This document shows positions 1 through 8,458 of a stretch of 36,227 bases of DNA, one piece after another. Within the stretch, counting starts at the first letter, position 1. Every line of letters starts with the position of its first letter. Under the pieces are notes generated by a model that ran no database searches, was not told where the DNA came from, and saw only the letters and a program-made list of their open reading frames with translations. The translations under genes and the position numbers were made by a program. Origin of the DNA: Alphaproteobacteria bacterium (GTDB lineage Bacteria; Pseudomonadota; Alphaproteobacteria; UBA9655); assembly GCA_013287205.1 (NCBI GenBank), contig JABDEE010000008.1, positions 1 through 36,227 of the forward strand, in the 5' to 3' direction.

Positions 1-42
1 GGTGGTATGATGCAGGAAAAGTGTCATCCCCGCGAAGCTAAT

Positions 43-184
43 TTGTCATCCCCGCGAAGGCGGGGCCCCAGGCTTAAAACCTTTGTTTCGTCAACACAGA
101 ATGACTCTCGAAGTATTACCCCAAACGATCAGATCTATAAAAAAAACTGTCAAGTCTGGGTCCCCGCCTTCGCGGGGATGACAA
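43..184. repeat. Palindromic dispersed element (TTGTCATCCCCGCGAAGGCGGGG ... CCCCGCCTTCGCGGGGATGACAA), copy 1, directly upstream of ftsY; a partial extra terminus lies at 22-36
   Basis: Terminal inverted repeats of about 22 bp read directly; internal sequence (aggcttaaaacctt ... ataaaaaaaactgtcaagtctgggtcccc) is homologous to the copy at 9973-10100. Confidence 0.85.
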
Positions 185-197
185 GTGAGGGAAGAGT

Positions 198-1109
198 ATG
201 ACCTCTTGGCTCACGCGCCTTAAGGAGGGTCTCAAAAAGTCCTCTTCCCGCCTTACGACGGGCATTACAACCCTTTTGACCCACCGAAAGCTTGACGATG
301 AAATGCTCGAAGAGCTCGAGGACCTCCTCATCACAAGTGATATTGGTGTAGCAACGGCGAGAGACCTTATTCAAAAACTTAAGAAAAAGCGCTTTAATCA
401 GGACATTACCGTAGAAGAAGTCAAAGCGGATTTTGCGGAAGAGATTGAAGCTCTTTTGGCTCCTTATGCGCGTCCCTTGGTGCCAGAGGGACCCCACAAG
501 CCCTTCGTGATCTTGGTGCTTGGCGTCAATGGGGCTGGCAAGACAACGACCATTGGAAAGCTTGCCTATCAGTGGAAGCATCATGGTCATCAACTCTCCC
601 TTGTGGCCGGCGACACTTTCCGGGCCGCTGCTACAGAGCAGCTGGAGATCTGGGCGAACCGTGCCGGCGTTCCTTTGGAAAAGGCTACGACCCAAGATGC
701 TTCCGGTCTCATTTTTGAGGTATTGCAAAAGGCGCAAGCGCGTCAAGATGATATTGTCCTCATTGACACGGCCGGGCGTCTTCATAATAAAAGTGAGCTC
801 ATGGAGGAGCTCAAGAAAATGCGGCGGGTGATTCAAAAAATTGATCCCACGGCGCCTCACGCCACAATTTTGGTGCTCGATGCCACCACCGGTCAAAACG
901 CGCTTACGCAAGCCAAAGTATTTCAAGAAGCCGTGGACGTCTCCGGCCTCATTGTGACCAAGCTTGATGGGACCGCCAAGGGCGGCGTCCTCATCTCCAT
1001 TGCCCAACAAACCGGCCTCCCTCTGCACGCGATTGGTGTGGGAGAAGCGATTGAAGATCTCCATCCTTTTGTAGCGAAAGAGTTTGCAGAGGGGTTGTTG
1101 GAAGGATAA
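198..1109 (+). CDS. ftsY: Signal recognition particle receptor FtsY
   Basis: SRP GTPase motifs GVNGAGKTTTIGKLA, GDTFRAAATEQLEIWA, DTAGRLHNKSELMEEL, TKLDGTAKGG. Confidence 0.97.
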   Translation: MTSWLTRLKEGLKKSSSRLTTGITTLLTHRKLDDEMLEELEDLLITSDIGVATARDLIQKLKKKRFNQDITVEEVKADFAEEIEALLAPYARPLVPEGPHKPFVILVLGVNGAGKTTTIGKLAYQWKHHGHQLSLVAGDTFRAAATEQLEIWANRAGVPLEKATTQDASGLIFEVLQKAQARQDDIVLIDTAGRLHNKSELMEELKKMRRVIQKIDPTAPHATILVLDATTGQNALTQAKVFQEAVDVSGLIVTKLDGTAKGGVLISIAQQTGLPLHAIGVGEAIEDLHPFVAKEFAEGLLEG

Positions 1110-1155
1110 AGTTCCGCGAATACAATTTCACACTACGTGTTATAGGCTCGGCAGC

Positions 1156-1332
1156 TCATTCGTTCGGCGTCGCCATCGGAGTACACACACCAGCTGGTTC
1201 ATGATGCAGCTCCGGTGCATATGTTATCCAGACCTGCCCTTGAGGGCACTCACCCGCATCAGCCATCGCACTTTGTGAACTCACTGCAAGAAGCCCAAGA
1301 AGGAACGTGATCTTTAATAAATTTTTGTACAT
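1156..1332 (-). CDS. Small secreted hypothetical protein (58 aa): MYKNLLKITFLLGLLAVSSQSAMADAGECPQGQVWITYAPELHHEPAGVCTPMATPNE
   Basis: Manual translation; absent from the supplied ORF track. ATG preceded by GGAGAG about 6 nt upstream; predicted signal peptide with AMA-like cleavage; two Cys in the mature part. Confidence 0.6.
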   Translation of the reverse strand: MYKNLLKITFLLGLLAVSSQSAMADAGECPQGQVWITYAPELHHEPAGVCTPMATPNE

Positions 1333-1390
1333 TTTTTCTCTCCATATGTTTGTCTCGTTTTTATTTTACATCGAAATTGTGTATTTTTTC

Positions 1391-1663
1391 TTAATTTTTA
1401 CCACATAAGATAAGAAGACTCTCCTGTCCTCCCTCAATCTCCACCTCTTTTAGCCGTGCCTTCGCCCCTCGCACGATCGTGATCTTTGATTTGGGCACAG
1501 AGAAGGTTTTGCTGAGAAGCTTGATGAGGGCGTCATTGGCTTTGCCATCTTCAGGCACGGCCGTGACCTTGATGCGCAAGCGCTTCTCCCCTTTCTCATC
1601 TATCTCCCATCCTTCAATTTTATTATGAGACGCATTGGGGGTAAGATGAATGAGGAGTTTCAT
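1391..1663 (-). CDS. DUF167 / YggU family protein
   Basis: Sequence LRIKVTAVPEDGKANDALIKLLSKTFSVPKSKITIVRGAKARLKEVEI typical of DUF167; start overlaps lipB stop (ATGA). Confidence 0.85.
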   Translation of the reverse strand: MKLLIHLTPNASHNKIEGWEIDEKGEKRLRIKVTAVPEDGKANDALIKLLSKTFSVPKSKITIVRGAKARLKEVEIEGGQESLLILCGKN

Positions 1664-2349
1664 GTGTTAAATGGACAAGTTTTAATCAATACCTCATCCA
1701 CTTCTTCCATCGTCACTGTCACACCTAAATCGGCAAGAGAAGTCACCCCATACTGAGAGAGGCCACAAGGCACAATGTGCTGATAGGCTGTTAAATCTGG
1801 GGACACGTTGAGGGCAAACCCGTGGGAGGTGACCCACTTTTGCACCCGTACCCCGAGGGCTGCAATTTTGTGGTCCTTCCTCTTTTTTTCAACCCAGATG
1901 CCGACGCGACCCGGGCGCCGTTCTCCTTTGATTTCAAAGTGGGCTAGGGCTTGGATGATCCATTCTTCCAAAGTTGCCACATAGAGACGGAGGTCTTGCT
2001 CTCGTTTTCTCAAATCGATCATGGCGTAGACAATGCGTTGGCCAGGACCGTGATAGGTGACCTGCCCTCCTCTGCCTGTTTGAAAGGTAGGTAGGGTGGC
2101 GGAGGGAAGAATATCCAACGCCTTCCCGCTCGTACCTAAGGTGTAAAGCGGTGGGTGCTCAAGGAACCAGAGGCACTCGGGCTCAGTGCCTGCTTGGATG
2201 GCAGACACGCGGGTGGACATCCACTCCAGTGTAGCGGTGTAGCAGTGGAGCGGTGGAGCAGATGGTGTGCTGTTCTTCTCTACCGTCTCATCGTTATATG
2301 TATTCGACTTTTTTGACATATTTTTATTGACATCCATTTTTACAAGCAT
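1660..2349 (-). CDS. lipB: Octanoyltransferase LipB with a repeat-encoded N-terminal extension (start could be at 2349, 2337 or 2319)
   Basis: Motifs LEHPPLYTLGTSG, TGRGGQVTYHGPGQRIVYAMIDLR, GFALNVSPDL; the N-terminal [33 protein letters not shown] is repeat-derived. Confidence 0.92.
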   Translation of the reverse strand: MLVKMDVNKNMSKKSNTYNDETVEKNSTPSAPPLHCYTATLEWMSTRVSAIQAGTEPECLWFLEHPPLYTLGTSGKALDILPSATLPTFQTGRGGQVTYHGPGQRIVYAMIDLRKREQDLRLYVATLEEWIIQALAHFEIKGERRPGRVGIWVEKKRKDHKIAALGVRVQKWVTSHGFALNVSPDLTAYQHIVPCGLSQYGVTSLADLGVTVTMEEVDEVLIKTCPFNT

Positions 2350-2421
2350 TCCCCTTCCGCTACACCGCTACACCGCTACACCGCTACACCGCTACACCGC
2401 TACACCGCTACACCGCTACAC
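2227..2421. repeat. Composite octamer-arm palindromic element E1 (cytochrome c1 | lipB junction)
   Basis: Eight perfect tandem CCGCTACA units at 2357-2420, AT-rich core about 2270-2350, inverted arm AGTGTAGCGGTGTAGCAGTGGAGCGGTGGAGC at 2227-2258. Confidence 0.9.
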
Positions 2422-4391
2422 TTTCTTCCAAATACGTCGCATCAGGAAATACATCAACACGGAAAAAACGCTACAATAAAGCAGCACCCGGACTCCCATG
2501 CGTTTGCGGGCCTCAAGTTCCGGCTCAGCGGCCCAAGCAAGGAAGGCTGTGACATCATGGGCCATTTGTTTTACGGACGGTTTTTCTCCATTATCATAGG
2601 TGACGAGCCCCTCAGAGAGAGGGGGGGGGCATGGCGATTTGCCCTCCTGGAAAGATGGGGTTATAGGACATGCCAGCGGCAAGCTCGACGTTTTTCGGCG
2701 GCGTTGCCTTATAGCTCGTGAGCAGGTCAAACACATAATGCGCCCCCCCTTCCCGCGCCTTTATGATTAAAGAGAGATCAGGCGGATGGGCGCCATTGTT
2801 GGCAGCACGAGCAGCCTTTTCATTTTTTGTAAGGATTGGGAAAGAGATCTGTCGGAAGAGCGAGTCTTTCAGCGGGCTCTCCCTGATCATTGATGTCCGC
2901 AACTTTATACGCGGAGGCAATCTTTTTGACTTCCTCCCCTGTATAGCCCAATCCTTCTAAATCCCGAAAGCGCACTTGATCCAGACCATGGCAGGCGGCA
3001 CACACCTGTTTATAGATCTCAAACCCATGTTGCAGTTCTGCGCGGTCATAGGTGCCGAGAGGGTTTTCAAAAGACCAATGTTGATCAGCACAAATAGCGG
3101 GGGGGCCGCTTAGGAAAAAGATCATTAGGAGGCTGGTGGGAAGGGGGCGCGGTTTCTCAAAGATCCCCATCAAGGGAAGAGCAATGAGAAAGAAAGCAAA
3201 ATAGAGGAAGGTTGTGACTTGCCCTAGAATCTGGTTTGAAACCCCACTGCTGTAGACATAATCCGGGGAATGGGCGCCCACAAACCCGAGGACGAGACAA
3301 TTCAAAACAAATACCCAGAACACCCATTTGAAGATAGGGCGGAAGGTAGCGCTGCGTACCTTCGAGCGGTCAAGCCAGGGCAGGACAAAGAGAATGAGGA
3401 CCGCTCCAAACATGGCAATGACACCAAAGAGCTTATTGGGAATCGAACGTAAAATGGCGTAGAACGGCAAAAAGTACCACTCGGGCACGATATGAGGCGG
3501 TGTGACGAGAGGATTGGCGGGGATATAATTGTCCGGTTCTCCAAAGAAATTGGGCTCAAAGAAAATAAAGTAGGACCAAATGGCGGCAAAAATGCCGAGG
3601 CCAAAGAGATCTTTCACGGTGTAATAGGGATGGAAGGGAATCTTCTCCTCTTTTTTACATTCAATCCCCAATGGATTGTTTGATCCATGTTGGTGCAATG
3701 CCACAAGGTGCAAACAGACAACGCCCACAATAAGGAAAGGGAAGAGGTAATGGAGCACAAAGAAACGATTAAGGGTTGGGCCTGAGACAGAAAATCCACC
3801 CCACAACCATTGCACAATGGACTCTCCAAAGGGGAATACGGAAAAGAGATTGGTGATGACAGTTGCTCCCCAGTAGCTCATCTGCCCCCAAGGGAGCACA
3901 TAGCCCATGAAGGCGGTCGCCATCATGAGGATGAGAATCACGACGCCGAGCATCCACAGGAGCTCCCGCGGGGCTTTATAGGAACCATAGTAAAGTCCTC
4001 GGAACATATGAATGTACACGAGGATAAAGAACATACTGGCCCCATTGGCGTGCAAATAACGCATGAACCATCCATAGTTCACATTGCGCATGATGTATTC
4101 CACACTTTCAAAGGCCTTGTCGGCACTGGGGTCATAATGCATCGCCAGAAAAATGCCAGATAGGATCATGATGACCAGGGTAATGCCGGACAGAGATCCA
4201 AAGTTCCACCAATAGTTTAAATTTTTTGGGGTGGGGTACTTCGTGAGTTCCTTGTCGATGAAGGTAAAGATGGGGAGACGGTGGTCGATCCACTGACGTA
4301 GTGGAGCGGTGGAGCAGTGGAGCGGTGGAGCAGATGCTGCGCTGTTCTTCTCTACCGTCTCATCGTTATATGTATTCGACTTTTTTGACAT
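2416..4391 (-). pseudogene. Fused cytochrome b / cytochrome c1 (FbcH-type bc1 polyprotein) interrupted by two +1 homopolymer frameshifts; may be a sequencing artefact rather than a true pseudogene
   Basis: Cyt b: [69 protein letters not shown]. c1: [13 protein letters not shown] haem site, [19 protein letters not shown]-terminal TM anchor. Reading frame continues in three successive minus-strand ORFs (2820-4391, 2612-2920, 2416-2736). Confidence 0.88.
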
Positions 4392-4489
4392 ATTTTTATT
4401 GACGTCCTTTTTTACAAGTGGCTCATTTTTTCCGCTACACTCCGCCTTCGCTAAAGCTTCGGCGTGACGGCGGACGCTACACCGCTACC
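4299..4489. repeat. Composite octamer-arm palindromic element E2 (petA | cytochrome b junction) with embedded hairpin TCCGCC...GGCGGA
   Basis: GTAGTGGAGCGGTGGAGCAGTGGAGCGGTGGAGC arm, core nearly identical to E1 over about 80 bp, right side CCGCTACACTCCGCCTTCGCTAAAGCTTCGGCGTGACGGCGGACGCTACACCGCTACC. Confidence 0.88.
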
Positions 4490-5035
4490 GATCCGAATGC
4501 TTGTTGCCGTCAAAAACGTATAAGGTGGCACTTCTAAATTCAACGGCGCGGGGCCGCGGCGCACTCGCCCTGAAACATCATAGAGGGATCCATGGCAGGG
4601 ACAGGCCCATCCCCCATACTTGCCTCGCGTCTCTGTAGGTTTGTTGCCTGTGGGAATGCATCCCAAATGGGTACAAATCCCAACAACCACGAGCCATGGG
4701 TTGTGGCCCTTTTTCACACGGTCCTGATCGGTTTGTGGATCAATCAAATCTTTTAAAGGCGTTGCCTCGGCAGCTTGAATCTCAGCCTGTGTACGATGAC
4801 GAATAAAGATGGGTTTTCCTCGCCACACCACCGTAATGGCTTGGCCCTCGGCAATGGGACTCAAGTCAACATCAATGGTTGATTGGGCCAAGATGTCAGC
4901 GGCAGGGTTCATGCTGTCAAGGAAGGGCCAGGCAAAATAGGCGGCTCCCACAGCGCCCACCGCACTTGCCGTCAGGAGAAGAAAGTCCCGGCGGGTGGGA
5001 TTGGGAACATCTGAGGAGTCTGATGGTTTTTTCAT
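4451..5035 (-). CDS. petA: Ubiquinol-cytochrome c reductase Rieske iron-sulfur subunit
   Basis: TAT-like N-terminus [10 protein letters not shown], Rieske motifs CTHLGC and CPCHGS; C-terminal [11 protein letters not shown] is repeat-encoded. Confidence 0.95.
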   Translation of the reverse strand: MKKPSDSSDVPNPTRRDFLLLTASAVGAVGAAYFAWPFLDSMNPAADILAQSTIDVDLSPIAEGQAITVVWRGKPIFIRHRTQAEIQAAEATPLKDLIDPQTDQDRVKKGHNPWLVVVGICTHLGCIPTGNKPTETRGKYGGWACPCHGSLYDVSGRVRRGPAPLNLEVPPYTFLTATSIRIGSGVASAVTPKL

Positions 5036-5058
5036 TCTATGTCTTACTTTGCATTCTC

Positions 5059-5119
5059 AGTGGAGCGTCCGCCGTCGCGACAAAGGCGTGATCACGCCAG
5101 CGGAGGTGGAGTGTAGCAG
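5059..5119. repeat. Degenerate partial octamer/hairpin element E5 upstream of petA
   Basis: AGTGGAGCG TCCGCCGTCGCGAC...GATCACGCCAGCGGA GGTGGAGTGTAGCAG: octamer remnants flank a TCCGCCGTCGCGAC module also seen near 33013-33031. Confidence 0.6.
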
Positions 5120-5158
5120 AGATGGTTAAAATTCATGAAGTCCCTCCATTGTCATCCC

Positions 5159-5217
5159 TGTGGCAAAATTATATGGTTGCTGTACCAGGCGCGCTTTTTT
5201 ACAGTTGCATATGCCAC
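5159..5217. repeat. Imperfect palindrome GTGGCAAAATTATATGGTTGCTGTAC ... ACAGTTGCATATGCCAC, copy 1
   Basis: Related to 16203-16268; right arm encodes the last residues of the 5199-5633 ORF. Confidence 0.6.
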
Positions 5218-5633
5218 TTTGTTTTTGCAAGTGCCACGAGTGCGCTATCTGGTTCGGCAAAACGATAGCCGTTCTTTAAATAGTATCGAGCCGTTATCTC
5301 ATTGCCACGGAACCCTAAGTACACAGAGAGGGCAAACGTGATTAATCCACTCCATTTATAGATTAAATGATATGTATACAAGTTCAATGGGCAAAAATTG
5401 GTTGTTTCGCACGTAAAGAATGGATAATCGATCCCAACAAAAGAAAACTGGCGTTCAAGGATAAAAGCAAGCAACTGGAGGGCAGCAATACCGAACGCCC
5501 ACGGGTAAACCCGTCGTATAAAAAGAGGGAGAGCGAATAAGCATGTCCAAAACAACAAGGTCCAACTAAAACCAACTTTAACTTTTGCAACGCGTTGTTC
5601 AGCTTTGTTGATCAATACGATATGATTCGCCAT
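5199..5633 (-). CDS. Hypothetical membrane protein (possibly DUF2628-like)
   Basis: Several hydrophobic segments; C-terminal GNEITARYYLKNGYRF resembles DUF2628-type tails (weak). Confidence 0.6.
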   Translation of the reverse strand: MANHIVLINKAEQRVAKVKVGFSWTLLFWTCLFALPLFIRRVYPWAFGIAALQLLAFILERQFSFVGIDYPFFTCETTNFCPLNLYTYHLIYKWSGLITFALSVYLGFRGNEITARYYLKNGYRFAEPDSALVALAKTKWHMQL

Positions 5634-5718
5634 GATGGAGTTCCTTAAAGATAAGATAAAAAATTTCTCTTCATAGCCGGAGCGTGGTCTCTTTTTGTAA
5701 AAAAGTCAAGATAACAGC

Positions 5719-6135
5719 TTAGCTTCCCTCAGAATCAAAATTGCTGAGGGCTGTACGCAAGCCAGAGTCAAGTCGCGTTGGTTTGCCCTTTCCATTCACA
5801 TACGCCAAAAGCACATCTAGAGTTGTAATGAGAGTGTTTCCTCGGAATACCTCTTGGACCAGAGTAAGAGAAGCCCCTCCTTGTTCGGTGCAGTGGGTTC
5901 TCACCTCGACCAGGTCATCCAAATAGGCTGGCGCAATGCAGCTTAGGGTGCATGTCCGCACAACGAACATATTTCCGTTCTCTTTCATCAGGCTGGAATG
6001 ATCCCATCCTAGAGATCGCATAAACTCCGTTCGCGCGCGCTCAGCAAATTTCAGGTAATTGGCGTAATAGACGATCCCGCCTGCATCCGTATCCTCAAAG
6101 TAAATACGGAGCGGAAAGGTGTGGACGTTAGTCAT
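5719..6135 (-). CDS. ybgC: Acyl-CoA thioesterase, YbgC/4HBT family
   Basis: FPLRIYFEDTDAGGIVYYANYLKFAERARTEFMRSLGW; start chosen at MTNVHTF, overlapping the upstream LOG gene end. Confidence 0.9.
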   Translation of the reverse strand: MTNVHTFPLRIYFEDTDAGGIVYYANYLKFAERARTEFMRSLGWDHSSLMKENGNMFVVRTCTLSCIAPAYLDDLVEVRTHCTEQGGASLTLVQEVFRGNTLITTLDVLLAYVNGKGKPTRLDSGLRTALSNFDSEGS

Positions 6136-6691
6136 TTTTCTCGCCCAGAAGAACCTGGAAGGCTTCGGACACGGAAGAAACGATTTGAAAGAGGTCCTTA
6201 TCCTCAGATCTCGCAAAATTTTGGTCAAAAATATTTTTCACCATGACGCTCAAAGCATCCCAATATCCATTTACATTGATAAAAATGATGGGCTTTTCAT
6301 GAAGTTTTAAGTCTTTCCGCGCAATTATTTCAAAAGTTTCATCAAGGGTTCCAAATCCACCTGGGAGAATAAAAAAAGCATCTGAATGTTCAAACATAAG
6401 GTGCTTTCGGATATGCGAGGTATCAACGAGGTGGAGTTCTGTAATATCGTCTTTGGGGACTTCAATTTTTTTCAAATGCTTCGGTATAAAGCCAATCACA
6501 CGTCCTCCATGGGTCATGACGGCCTCCGCTGCCGCTCCCATCATGCTTCGCGTTGACCCCCCATAAATCATCGTTAGCTGACGACGTGCTAATTCTTCCC
6601 CCACCTCACGCGCAGCATCAAGATAAAGAGGGTCTATTTTGACAGAAGCACTGCAATACACAGCAACTGTTTGAATTTTATTTGGCTTCAC
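6128..6691 (-). CDS. LOG family protein (cytokinin riboside 5'-monophosphate phosphoribohydrolase-like)
   Basis: [36 protein letters not shown] motifs. Confidence 0.92.
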   Translation of the reverse strand: MKPNKIQTVAVYCSASVKIDPLYLDAAREVGEELARRQLTMIYGGSTRSMMGAAAEAVMTHGGRVIGFIPKHLKKIEVPKDDITELHLVDTSHIRKHLMFEHSDAFFILPGGFGTLDETFEIIARKDLKLHEKPIIFINVNGYWDALSVMVKNIFDQNFARSEDKDLFQIVSSVSEAFQVLLGEKND

Positions 6692-7431
6692 AGCAATTTT
6701 TCCATCACTGTGTCGGGAATGTCAAAGTTTGCAAAAACGGTTTGGACATCGTCATTGTCTTCCAAAACATCGATGAATTTCATCAGGGTGATGGCTTTTT
6801 CCTCATCAACGGCGGTGGTATTATTGGCTTTCCAGATGAGCTCTGCACTTTCTGGATCTCCAAAGGCTGCCATCAAATGATCTCGCACGGTCGCAAAATC
6901 TTCAAGGGTGCACTCAACTTCATAAGATTTTTCCGATTCCTCAACGTTTTGTGCGCCACCTTCAAGAGCTTCATCAAAAATAGCGTCAAAGGTCATCTTG
7001 TCCTTAGGGTACCTGATGAGGCCAATCCGATCAAACATAAAGCTCACGCTATTGGTTTCACCTAAGGCTCCCCCATGCTTCGTAAAGGCAGATCTGACTT
7101 CCGCTGCCGTTCTGTTGCGATTATCGGTGAGCGCTTCCACGATGACAGCGATCCCCCCAGGGCCGTAGCCTTCATAACGGACCTCGACATAGTCGGTCAT
7201 GTCTTCACCGCCGGCACCTCGCTTAATGGCGCGTTCCATGGTGTCTTTAGGCATATTTGCACCCCGCGCCGCAATGACGGCTTGACGCAGGCGAGGATTG
7301 GATTCGGGATCTGGATTTATGCGCGCGGATGTGGTGAGCTCTCGAATGATCTTTGTAAAGACTTTCGCCCTTTTTGCATCTTGGGCTCCTTTGCGATGCA
7401 TAATGTTCTTAAATTGTGAATGGCCTGCCAT
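6688..7431 (-). CDS. yebC: YebC/PmpR family transcriptional regulator
   Basis: [37 protein letters not shown]; the ORF extends to 7686 but the family start is at 7431. Confidence 0.95.
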   Translation of the reverse strand: MAGHSQFKNIMHRKGAQDAKRAKVFTKIIRELTTSARINPDPESNPRLRQAVIAARGANMPKDTMERAIKRGAGGEDMTDYVEVRYEGYGPGGIAVIVEALTDNRNRTAAEVRSAFTKHGGALGETNSVSFMFDRIGLIRYPKDKMTFDAIFDEALEGGAQNVEESEKSYEVECTLEDFATVRDHLMAAFGDPESAELIWKANNTTAVDEEKAITLMKFIDVLEDNDDVQTVFANFDIPDTVMEKLL

Positions 7432-7567
7432 GGTGTCCTCGTTCTGAAAGATTATGCTTGGGATCTTAACAAATTTTTCCTTTTTTGTCATCTCTTTCGG
7501 ATGGCCATCTTGATTCCCTTCCTTAAATCTCTTAGGGTAAGGTTCATTTATTTTGATGGGCTCATCT

Positions 7568-8458
7568 ATGACACATCCGCGCGTTACGAAAGCAATCTTT
7601 CCAGTAGGCGGCCTTGGCACCCGTTTTTTACCTGCTACTAAAGCGATCCCCAAGGAAATGCTGCCGGTTCTTGATAAACCCCTCATTCAATATGCGGTTG
7701 AAGAGGCGCTTGCTTCCGGCATTGAGGAAATTATTTTTGTGACAGGCAAAGGAAAGACGGCCATTGAAGATCATTTTGACCGTGCTTTTGAACTTGAAAC
7801 GCTTTTAGCCCGCTCGAACCCCAAAGCGCTTGCTGCTCTCAAAAAACTCCAACTGCCACCAGGAAGTGTGGCCTACGTTCGCCAACAAGAACCTTTAGGC
7901 TTGGGTCATGCCATTTGGTGTGCGCGTCATCTTGTGCGGGACGAACCGTTTGCTGTTCTTTTGGCTGACGATTTCATTTTGAGTGAGCGCCCTCCGCTCG
8001 CTCAGCTGCTCGAACAGCATGCTCAGTTTGGCGGTCATTGGGCTACGGTGATGTCGGTGCCTCCTTCTGACACCTCTCGGTATGGTATTCTGGACATTGC
8101 TTCTCAAGACGGGGCGATTATAAAAGTGAAGGGTCTTGTTGAAAAACCGCTTCCTGAAAAGGCCCCCTCCACAACAGCCATTGTGGGGCGGTATATCCTT
8201 TCGCCAACCATCTTTCCCCATCTCGAGGCAAAAATCTCAAGCACCCCTACAGGTGAAATTCAAATTACAGATGCGATTGCAGCTTCTTTTGCAACGGACC
8301 CTTTTTATGGCCTCGTTTTTGAAGGTGACCGGTTTGATTGTGGCACGCTCCCTGGCATGTTTGAGGCGACGGTTGCTGCTGCTCGTTTAAGGGCTGACTT
8401 GGCTGGTTCCCTCTTCACTCAAGACGGAATGTCTGTCAGGAACTCTTTCACCAGGTAA
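7568..8458 (+). CDS. galU: UTP--glucose-1-phosphate uridylyltransferase
   Basis: [50 protein letters not shown] near the C-terminus. Confidence 0.95.
   Translation: MTHPRVTKAIFPVGGLGTRFLPATKAIPKEMLPVLDKPLIQYAVEEALASGIEEIIFVTGKGKTAIEDHFDRAFELETLLARSNPKALAALKKLQLPPGSVAYVRQQEPLGLGHAIWCARHLVRDEPFAVLLADDFILSERPPLAQLLEQHAQFGGHWATVMSVPPSDTSRYGILDIASQDGAIIKVKGLVEKPLPEKAPSTTAIVGRYILSPTIFPHLEAKISSTPTGEIQITDAIAASFATDPFYGLVFEGDRFDCGTLPGMFEATVAAARLRADLAGSLFTQDGMSVRNSFTR

Noticed and set aside
150-1064. 304-aa minus-strand ORF opposite ftsY
   Set aside because: Antisense to a conserved gene and contains repeat-derived VIPAKAGTQT; a by-product of codon bias
2357-2420. CRISPR array
   Set aside because: Direct 8-bp tandem units without spacers, so a microsatellite rather than CRISPR
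2267-2479. Plus-strand ORF containing PLHRYTATPLHRYTAT
   Set aside because: Translation of the octamer array in the stop-free direction, not a gene; the downstream part is antisense to cyt c1
7432-7686. 85-aa N-terminal extension of YebC in the ORF track
   Set aside because: Overlaps divergent galU; the YebC family starts at [14 protein letters not shown]
8419-8458. 40-bp convergent overlap of galU and the glycosyltransferase as something unusual
   Set aside because: Short convergent overlaps are common; both proteins look complete
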